A DNA stretch of 5,040 nucleotides from Ferruginibacter sp. Its GTDB lineage: Bacteria; Bacteroidota; Bacteroidia; Chitinophagales; Chitinophagaceae. The notes beneath the pieces were generated by a model. It made no database searches, had not been told where the DNA came from, and saw only the letters and a list, made by a program, of their open reading frames with translations. Location of the stretch: positions 1-5,040 of the forward strand of contig JAGPDJ010000212.1 in the NCBI GenBank assembly GCA_018057635.1, written 5' to 3'. The position numbers were made by a program, and so were the translations under genes. Below, one piece after another: positions 1 to 5,040 of this stretch (its first letter is position 1; every line of letters begins with the position of its first letter).

Positions 1-2400
1 TTAATTTCTCAAAGGCTTTCCGGTCTTCAAAATACTTTGAATCCTTTCCAGTGTTTTCTTTTCGCCGGTGAGGCTTAAGAAGGCTTCTCTTTCCAGGTCT
101 AACAAGTATTGTTCACTCACCAAGGTTTGCTCACTAAGGTCACCGCCACACATTACATAAGCCAGTTTTTTTGCAACCACTACATCATGATCCGTTGCAT
201 ACCTGCCCCGCCACATACCGTTGATGCCTGCGTACATAGCGCCTAGTGCAGACTGTCCGAGTACTTTGATGTCGGTTCGCTGCACGGGCATCACATAACC
301 ATCGTCGTATAAACTGTTAACTGCTTTTTTAGCTTCTGCAATTCTCCTGGCAGTATTTATGCAAACCTCATCAGTGCCTTTCCTGTAAATGCCCAGGTCA
401 TATGCTTCGTATGCAGAAGTACCAACCTTTGCTGTTGCAATGGTTAAGAAACGGTTTTGTAAAGTGATCGTTTCAGGTTCACCGTTATGCATTTCGTCTG
501 CAGCCCTTAACACAAATTCTTTTGTGCCGCCACCACCGGGTATCACACCAATGCCTGCTTCAACAAGGCCGGTATAAGTTTCTGCAGCAGCAATTACTTT
601 ATCGGCATGAAGGCTCATTTCACAACCGCCACCCAGTGCCAAACCATGCGGTGCCAGTACTACCGGTATGGATGAATAGCGTACACGCATCATGGTTTGC
701 TGAAACTGGCGAATGGCCATATCTATTTCATCATAATCCTGTTCAATGGCCATCATGAAAATCATAGCCACATTGGCACCTGCACTGAAATTTGCACCGT
801 CATTGGCTATCACAAGGCCTTTGTATTTTTCTTCTGCCAGTGCAATTGATTTTTGAATACCTTCCAGTACTTCACCACCGATACTTCCCATTTTGGTATA
901 CCATTCCAGGCCAATCACATCTTCTCCCAAATGATAGGTTCGGCAGGCACTGTTTTTCCAGACAGTTTCATTGGCAAAGTTCTTCATCACAATAAATGCA
1001 TCAGCGCCCGGTTTAGCTTTATAGGATTGTGATGCAATATCATAGTACAATGATTTACCGTTTTCTATTTTAAAGAATGAAGTAATTCCTTTAGATATCA
1101 TTTCATCAATCCAGGGTGCAACAGTATAACCTGCAGCTTTCATGGCTTCGGTTGTTTTTACAAAACCCAGTGTATCCCAGCTTTCAAATGCGCCGATCTC
1201 CCAGCCAAAACCGGCCATCATGGCGTCATCTACGCGGTAAACCTCCTCACTTATTTCAGGAATGCGGTGCGAAATATAAGAGAACAAAGCATAATGGAAC
1301 TGCCGGTAAAAATCGCCTGCTTTATCAGTTCCTGCATATAATACTTTTAAACGGCTTTTCAGATCGTCAATAGGTTTTGCCGTTTCCAAAGTGGCAAATT
1401 TTGGTTTTTTGCGGGGCTCATATTCCATGGTTTGCAGGTTGAGCACCTGGATTTCTTTTCCTCCACCCGCTGCTGAAGCAGCGGGCAATTCACGCAATTT
1501 TTTGAAAAATCCCTGTCCCGTTTTATCGCCGAGCCAGTTATTTTCAACCATTTTATTCAACCATGCAGGTATCACAAATTTTTCTTTTGCTTCATCTGCA
1601 GGGCAATTATCATATACTCCTTTGGCCACTTTTACCAATGTATCAATACCAACTACATCGGCTGTACGAAATGTGGCGGATTTGGGCCTACCGATCACCG
1701 GGCCCGTGAGTGCATCTATTTCGTCTATGCTTAACTGTAATTTTTCCATGGTATTCATGATGGCCATCATGCCAAATACACCAATGCGGTTTGCAATGAA
1801 TGCAGGTGTGTCTTTACACAAAACCGTAGTCTTGCCCAGGTACAGGTCGCCATAATGCATCAGGAAATCAACAACTTCCGGATCAGTAAATGGCGTAGGA
1901 ATTATTTCCAGCAGGCGCAGGTAACGCGGCGGGTTAAAGAAATGCGATCCGCAGAAATGCTTCTTAAAATCTTCGCTCCTGCCTTCGGCCATTAAATGAA
2001 TAGGAATTCCCGAAGTATTGGATGTAATAAGTGTTCCGGGCTTCCTGTATTTTTCCACTTCAGTGAAAATGGATTGTTTGATGTCAAGCCTTTCCACCAC
2101 CACTTCAATGATCCAGTCTGCACCAGCAATATCTTTCATATTGTCTGTGAAATTTCCGGTGGTTATTTTCTTAATTACATCTTTGTGATATACAGGTGAA
2201 GGATTTGATTTGATGGCTGCAGCCAGTGCATCATTCACTATCTTATTTCTTTCTGCAGGCTTTGCATCTGCCGGAAGTTCTTTGGGAACCATATCCAGTA
2301 AAAGTACCTGGAGGCCTATTCCGGCAAAATGCGCCGCAATCCTGCTTCCCATAACACCGCTTCCCAAAACGGCTATTTTTTTGATTGTTCTCTTAGACAT
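1..2400 (-). CDS. fadN: FadN-type bifunctional 3-hydroxyacyl-CoA dehydrogenase / enoyl-CoA hydratase
   Basis: This cytosolic beta-oxidation enzyme should hydrate trans-2-enoyl-CoA and then oxidise L-3-hydroxyacyl-CoA with NAD+. The 799-residue protein carries the dehydrogenase first and the hydratase last, as in Bacillus FadN and opposite to E. coli FadB. Seen in the sequence: the dinucleotide-binding loop GSGVMG at residues 13-18; dehydrogenase catalytic positions S127 or S130 (in SNTS), H153 (GSHFFNPP), E165 and N204 (FIANRIG); a second 3HCDH C-terminal-type domain at about 362-430 (GFGWEIGAFESWD); an oxyanion-hole motif SAGAN near 539-543; and both crotonase catalytic glutamates, E595 (GGGCE) and E614 (VEAGIGVIPGGGGT). 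The enzyme therefore looks intact. A low-complexity Ala/Gly linker lies at 305-316. The ATG at 2400 places GxGxxG at the expected distance; the leader has no Shine-Dalgarno. The TAA occupies positions 1-3, so any thiolase partner (fadA) would lie left of the window. The family assignment is firm; chain-length specificity cannot be read. Confidence 0.94.
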   Translation of the reverse strand: MSKRTIKKIAVLGSGVMGSRIAAHFAGIGLQVLLLDMVPKELPADAKPAERNKIVNDALAAAIKSNPSPVYHKDVIKKITTGNFTDNMKDIAGADWIIEVVVERLDIKQSIFTEVEKYRKPGTLITSNTSGIPIHLMAEGRSEDFKKHFCGSHFFNPPRYLRLLEIIPTPFTDPEVVDFLMHYGDLYLGKTTVLCKDTPAFIANRIGVFGMMAIMNTMEKLQLSIDEIDALTGPVIGRPKSATFRTADVVGIDTLVKVAKGVYDNCPADEAKEKFVIPAWLNKMVENNWLGDKTGQGFFKKLRELPAASAAGGGKEIQVLNLQTMEYEPRKKPKFATLETAKPIDDLKSRLKVLYAGTDKAGDFYRQFHYALFSYISHRIPEISEEVYRVDDAMMAGFGWEIGAFESWDTLGFVKTTEAMKAAGYTVAPWIDEMISKGITSFFKIENGKSLYYDIASQSYKAKPGADAFIVMKNFANETVWKNSACRTYHLGEDVIGLEWYTKMGSIGGEVLEGIQKSIALAEEKYKGLVIANDGANFSAGANVAMIFMMAIEQDYDEIDMAIRQFQQTMMRVRYSSIPVVLAPHGLALGGGCEMSLHADKVIAAAETYTGLVEAGIGVIPGGGGTKEFVLRAADEMHNGEPETITLQNRFLTIATAKVGTSAYEAYDLGIYRKGTDEVCINTARRIAEAKKAVNSLYDDGYVMPVQRTDIKVLGQSALGAMYAGINGMWRGRYATDHDVVVAKKLAYVMCGGDLSEQTLVSEQYLLDLEREAFLSLTGEKKTLERIQSILKTGKPLRN
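1466..1485. repeat. Perfect 9-bp inverted repeat inside fadN, at a domain linker
   Basis: The arms 1466-1474 and 1477-1485 are exact reverse complements separated by two bases, and the stem is mostly G/C. It falls on fadN codons 306-312, which encode the Pro-Ala-Ala-Ser-Ala-Ala-Gly linker between the first dehydrogenase half and the second 3HCDH-type domain. No U-tract follows in the sense direction, so it is not a usual intrinsic terminator. Repeated Ala codons may be enough to explain it. Confidence 0.6.
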
Positions 2401-2409
2401 AAAAAATTA

Positions 2410-2423
2410 GTTAGTTAAACAAC
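2410..2423. promoter_or_regulatory. Possible operator: imperfect palindrome just before fadN
   Basis: The sequence reads GTT-N2-TTAA-N2-AAC, symmetric at 10 of 14 positions, and ends 10 bp before the fadN start codon. Beta-oxidation genes in many bacteria are controlled by TetR-family or similar acyl-CoA-responsive repressors that bind short palindromes, so an operator is conceivable. No regulator gene is present in the window, the spacer is A/T-rich, and I could not find a convincing promoter for fadN in it, so this remains a weak call. Confidence 0.2.
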
Positions 2424-2518
2424 TATTTCTAAATCGAAGTTATGGATTTTATATTATGAGTAAAAGAAAAACTATGGTAAGAAAGGCTATTTGATTAAAT
2501 ATCGTAGTCCCGGTAAAT

Positions 2519-2562
2519 AAAAAAATGGGCTTGCCGGGATTTTAAAAATTTCCGGCAAACCC
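2519..2562 (-). terminator. Intrinsic terminator of the WG-repeat gene
   Basis: On the minus strand, 2562-2552 pairs with 2537-2527 as an 11-bp stem (GGGTTTGCCGG with CCGGCAAGCCC, one G-U wobble) around a 14-nt A/T loop. One A (2526) and then seven T residues (2525-2519) follow immediately. The 5' base of the stem lies 25 nt past the TAA at 2587. Stem strength, U-tract and position all fit rho-independent termination of the WG-repeat transcript before fadN. The plus strand has no T-run after the stem, so it should act in one direction only. Confidence 0.85.
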
Positions 2563-2586
2563 AACATATCTATTTATGCCCTGGAA

Positions 2587-3627
2587 TTATTCTGAAAAGA
2601 ATTCCACACCAGCAGCATTTACATAAGCGAATTTTCCTGTATTGGTCTTTACCATTAGAAAGTTTGATCCTGACATCCTTTTTACTTCTGAATATTTTGG
2701 TTGTATGATGCTGTTATTTGTAAAATAATAGCCTTGGAGATTATTTGCGTCAGTTAATACGAATCCTTCATTATCATAAACAATATCTGTATAAACATTT
2801 GAAATGATATCATTATTATTCATATCCTTCACAAATGTTTTTCCATCTTTACGAAGAACGATCAACGTTTTATCACCCGAAACGGAAACAGTATACATAT
2901 CAACATATTCAGGGTTTATTGCAATTTTTCCATCAGTGGTAAGTACACCATATTTGCCATTCTTATTAACTTCAAGGAAAGGGGAAACTGATTTCCGGTT
3001 TACTTTGATTGATGTAAACTGAAAAGGAATAATGGTATCAAATTTACTGTTGAATACACCATATTGGCCATTCTTTACAGCCACATAATATATTTCTTCA
3101 AAACCGGAAATTTTATAATCATCCAGGATCTTATCAAACAAACCATTATTATTGGGTAGTGTATAATTCTTTACATTTAAGATGGTTTCTACAGGCATCT
3201 TGTTTTCGGGATATGAACTTTCACTCATTGCCGGACATTTGGGAGTTGTTTTTCCTTTCGTATTGATACAGATTTCTACTCCACTTGCAACCAGTGATGC
3301 CCCTGCAAATAATACACTGTCGCCACCCTGCTTATCTGCCCTTGGTAAATAACCTTTTCTGAATGGTTTTGCTACGGTGAATTTTGCTGGTATAACGAGT
3401 TTGCCAGCTTTATTAATATAACCGAATTTATTGCCGATTTTAACACTGGCAAAACCTTCCGAGAACCAATTGGCTTCTTTGAATTTGGGTTGAATTACAA
3501 TATTACGATCGGCTGTAGCGTATCCCCATTTATCTCCCTGCCTGAAAGGAATCAGCGACATATCAGTTTGTTGGGCCGAAACTCCCGTAGTTATAAGTAA
3601 GAAGCAACCTAGTATTATTTTATTCAT
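2587..3627 (-). CDS. Secreted WG-repeat protein of unknown function
   Basis: A 346-residue protein beginning with a Sec signal peptide: Lys3, a hydrophobic core at residues 4-16, and a likely signal peptidase I site after VSA (residue 18, before QQ). The mature part is built of WG-type repeats, each an aromatic-Gly-aromatic/Val core followed by a beta turn and an IxPxF/Y motif. Clear units start near residues 31 (DKWGYA ... IQPKF), 66 (NKFGYI ... IPAKF), 186 (GQYGVF ... IPFQF) and 223 (NGKYGVL ... INPEY). More degenerate units lie at about 297-318 (GYYF ... IQPKY) and 330-344. Residues 100-180 lack clear repeats and hold the only two cysteines of the mature chain, C120 and C131, which could form a disulfide outside the cytoplasm. 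The start is supported by the signal peptide directly after the ATG at 3627. It has its own candidate promoter and terminator, so it is probably monocistronic. WG-repeat proteins are common in Bacteroidota but mostly uncharacterised; surface or periplasmic binding is only a guess. Confidence 0.9.
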   Translation of the reverse strand: MNKIILGCFLLITTGVSAQQTDMSLIPFRQGDKWGYATADRNIVIQPKFKEANWFSEGFASVKIGNKFGYINKAGKLVIPAKFTVAKPFRKGYLPRADKQGGDSVLFAGASLVASGVEICINTKGKTTPKCPAMSESSYPENKMPVETILNVKNYTLPNNNGLFDKILDDYKISGFEEIYYVAVKNGQYGVFNSKFDTIIPFQFTSIKVNRKSVSPFLEVNKNGKYGVLTTDGKIAINPEYVDMYTVSVSGDKTLIVLRKDGKTFVKDMNNNDIISNVYTDIVYDNEGFVLTDANNLQGYYFTNNSIIQPKYSEVKRMSGSNFLMVKTNTGKFAYVNAAGVEFFSE

Positions 3628-3658
3628 GATCTTTTTATTTTAATTGTATTGTGTAGTA

Positions 3659-3686
3659 CAAATACATGTCCAAACAAGATGATCAA
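3659..3686 (-). promoter_or_regulatory. Candidate Bacteroidota-type promoter for the WG-repeat gene
   Basis: On the minus strand a TTG (3686-3684) is followed after 17 nt by TGTATTTG (3666-3659). This matches the Bacteroidota pattern TTG-N17-23-TAnnTTTG with one mismatch, the second base of the -7 element. Transcription would begin about 3650-3654, leaving a leader of roughly 25 nt that is A-rich and has no Shine-Dalgarno sequence, as is usual in this phylum. The short A/T-rich motif could occur by chance, but its position is right. Confidence 0.4.
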
Positions 3687-3817
3687 TGACTAAAAGGCGT
3701 AAAGTCACATAATTATGTAAGTTATATGAGTATTAATTATACAATTGCAGGTAAATCTGAAAAAATAAAATGCAGCCTGACAGAAAGAACGGATGCGCTA
3801 TTTATTATATATGAAGT

Positions 3818-3841
3818 AAAAAAATGATTAATGCTTTTAAT
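3818..3841 (-). terminator. Weak possible terminator after metG
   Basis: About 20 nt past the metG stop, the minus strand shows a 5-bp A/T-only stem (3841-3837 with 3831-3827) around a 5-nt loop, followed after two to three bases by seven T residues (3824-3818). The U-tract is good but the stem has no G/C pairs, so termination would be inefficient by itself. No stronger hairpin was seen elsewhere in the 234-bp spacer, so metG may end differently or read through. Confidence 0.25.
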
Positions 3842-3861
3842 TTCAGGTCAGCAGGTTTTAG

Positions 3862-5040
3862 TTAACTCACACCACTACCATTATCAACTACTTCACCAGG
3901 GCTTACAAATTTCAATTTGCCGGAAGCATCTTCAGCCATCAATATCATTCCATTGCTTTCAATACCCCTCATTTTGCGTGGAGCTAAATTGGCAACTACA
4001 ACCACCTGTTTTCCGATAATGGCAGCAGGTTCAAAGTGCAGGGCAATACCACTAACAATGATGCGTTTTTCAAAGCCAAGGTCAACTTCCAGTTTAAGGA
4101 GTTTGTCAGCTTTCTCAACTTTTTCCGCTGCGGTAATGGTGCCCACTTTCAGGTCTATTTTTGCAAAATCATCAAATTCAATGGTTGATTTTTTTACTGG
4201 TTGATTGGTTGATTGGTTGTTTGTATCAGTTGTGGTTTCCATGCTAGTAGCTTTTTTTAATGTTGAACTTTTTGTTTTTAGTTTTTCTATCTGCGCTGTT
4301 ATTTCCGCATCTTCCAGTTTCCTGAATAATAATTCGGGTGCACGTAAAGAATAACCGGTGCTCAGGAGTTTTGATTTACCTGCATTATCCCAGTCCAGCA
4401 TTTTATCTACCACTTTCATCATATAAATCATTTTCTTCGCCGTGAATGGTAAGAAAGGATTGATATAAATAGCCAGGTTTGCCGTTAGCTGCAAACAGAT
4501 ATGCAAACAGTTATCAATTTTTTGTTGTGCCGCTGCAGTTGGCTGCCCGTCTTCCCCGGTTTGTTTGGCAACGATCCAGGGTTCTTTTTCCTGCATGTAT
4601 TTATTGCCTTTTCTTGCCAGGTCAATCACTTCACTTAAGCCGTCCCTGAACTTGTAACTTTCTATGCTGTTTTGAATTTTTATTTTTGTAAGCTGAATCT
4701 CTTCCAGCAATTGTTTATCGGTATTATCTAATAATTCAACATGTAACGGAGGTACTTTTCCTTTGCACAATTTGTGCATCAACACAAATGTGCGGTTCAC
4801 AAAATTCCCAAAAACAGCAACCAATTCACTGTTCAAAGCATCCTGGAAACCTTTCCAGGTAAATTCGCTGTCTTTTGTTTCAGGAGCGATGGCTGTTAAA
4901 TAGTAACGCAATGCATCTACCATCATATCGCCGCCGTTCTCTTTTTTTACAAAGTCGTTGATGTAATCATCCATCTCAATGCTCCATCCGCGGCTGGTAC
5001 TCATTTTATCGCCTTCCAGGTTCATGAATTCATTGCTGGG
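3862..5040 (-). CDS. metG: Methionyl-tRNA synthetase, C-terminal 392 residues (5' end beyond window)
   Basis: MetRS charges initiator and elongator tRNA-Met with methionine in the cytoplasm. The frame is open to the window edge: five codons (P-S-N-E-F) precede the Met at 5025, so that Met is internal. Numbering from the edge, the catalytic KMSKS-type loop reads KMSTS at 12-16, with the preceding context NEFMNLEGD. The helical anticodon-binding domain spans about 50-235. It contains N79 and R83 (GNFVNR) and W155 (EPWIVAK), matching E. coli Asn391, Arg395 and Trp461, which read the CAU anticodon. A Lys/Thr/Asn/Gln-rich linker (about 254-286) leads to a C-terminal OB-fold tRNA-binding domain of the Trbp111/EMAP-II type (287-392; DFAKIDLKVGTI, VSGIA, NLAPRKMRGIESNGMIL), which in other MetRS proteins aids dimerisation and tRNA affinity. 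Roughly the N-terminal 290-300 residues, including the HIGH motif, lie to the right of the window. The spacer to the WG-repeat gene is 234 bp, so co-transcription is unlikely. Confidence 0.97.
   Translation of the reverse strand, partial: PSNEFMNLEGDKMSTSRGWSIEMDDYINDFVKKENGGDMMVDALRYYLTAIAPETKDSEFTWKGFQDALNSELVAVFGNFVNRTFVLMHKLCKGKVPPLHVELLDNTDKQLLEEIQLTKIKIQNSIESYKFRDGLSEVIDLARKGNKYMQEKEPWIVAKQTGEDGQPTAAAQQKIDNCLHICLQLTANLAIYINPFLPFTAKKMIYMMKVVDKMLDWDNAGKSKLLSTGYSLRAPELLFRKLEDAEITAQIEKLKTKSSTLKKATSMETTTDTNNQSTNQPVKKSTIEFDDFAKIDLKVGTITAAEKVEKADKLLKLEVDLGFEKRIIVSGIALHFEPAAIIGKQVVVVANLAPRKMRGIESNGMILMAEDASGKLKFVSPGEVVDNGSGVS
4198..4219. repeat. Short 8-bp tandem repeat in the metG linker
   Basis: Two perfect 8-bp units (TTGATTGG on the plus strand, 4201-4208 and 4209-4216) are flanked by partial copies, about 2.5 units in all. 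They encode the Asn-Gln-Ser-Thr-Asn-Gln-Pro stretch between the anticodon-binding and C-terminal tRNA-binding domains. The period is not a multiple of three, so gain or loss of one unit would shift the frame. Confidence 0.6.

Noticed and set aside
1391..1855. A 154-codon plus-strand ORF inside fadN
   Set aside because: It is antisense to a strongly conserved fadN region, has no recognisable domain and no promoter or ribosome binding site; it is a shadow of the real gene. The other plus-strand ORFs in 389-2410 and 2804-3022 were dismissed for the same reason.
2427..2490. fadN promoter candidates on the minus strand (TAACTTCG at 2442-2435 and a TAGTTTTT further upstream)
   Set aside because: Neither matches the TAnnTTTG element fully and neither has a TTG at the required 17-23 nt upstream, so I could not support a promoter.
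3601..3627. Lipoprotein lipobox (I-L-G-C, Cys8) in the WG-repeat protein
   Set aside because: The cysteine comes after only seven residues, too early for a lipoprotein signal, and the hydrophobic core continues past it to a good signal peptidase I site at VSA-QQ.
3628..3861. tRNA or structured RNA gene or riboswitch in the 234-bp spacer
   Set aside because: The spacer is A/T-rich with no cloverleaf, TPsiC-like motif or extended G/C stems; only short A/T palindromes are present.
3917..4204. A 95-codon plus-strand ORF opposite the metG C-terminal domain
   Set aside because: It lies wholly antisense to the conserved tRNA-binding domain and its composition reflects the complement of that gene.
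1..5040. Mobile element, CRISPR array, phage or defence system
   Set aside because: No transposase, integrase, terminal inverted repeats, regularly spaced repeats or defence-type domains were seen; the three genes account for about 92% of the window.

Overview
The window looks like chromosomal DNA from a member of the Bacteroidota, probably close to the Chitinophagaceae or a related lineage (inference). Supporting signs are A/T-rich leaders without Shine-Dalgarno sequences, a promoter candidate of the Bacteroidota type (TTG plus a TAnnTTTG-like element), a secreted WG-repeat protein, a methionyl-tRNA synthetase with a KMSTS signature and a fused C-terminal tRNA-binding domain, and a FadN-type beta-oxidation protein. 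I see no mobile element, CRISPR array, tRNA, rRNA or phage gene.

All three genes lie on the minus strand, so transcription runs from right to left. Right end (3862-5040): the C-terminal 392 residues of methionyl-tRNA synthetase (metG). It holds the KMSKS-type loop, the anticodon-binding helical domain, a low-complexity linker and a Trbp111-like OB-fold domain. The N-terminal Rossmann half lies beyond the window. Middle (2587-3627): an exported 346-residue WG-repeat protein of unknown function, with a candidate promoter just upstream and a clear intrinsic terminator just downstream. Left (1-2400): a complete 799-residue bifunctional 3-hydroxyacyl-CoA dehydrogenase/enoyl-CoA hydratase in the FadN domain order. 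Its stop codon is the first three bases of the window.

The spacers are 234 bp (3628-3861) and 186 bp (2401-2586). The first holds the WG-gene promoter candidate, a 12-bp palindrome, a weak possible metG terminator and a doubtful 33-codon ORF on the plus strand. The second holds the WG-gene terminator and an imperfect palindrome just before fadN. With these spacers and the terminator, the genes look like separate transcription units: translation, an envelope protein of unknown role, and fatty-acid beta-oxidation. No functional link between them is evident.

This is mostly an ordinary housekeeping region and I found no convincing undescribed system. The points worth a second look are small: competing CCGG hairpins at the terminator, a 20-bp inverted repeat placed on a domain linker in fadN, slippery A-heptamers and an 8-bp tandem repeat in the metG linker, and two possible operator palindromes.
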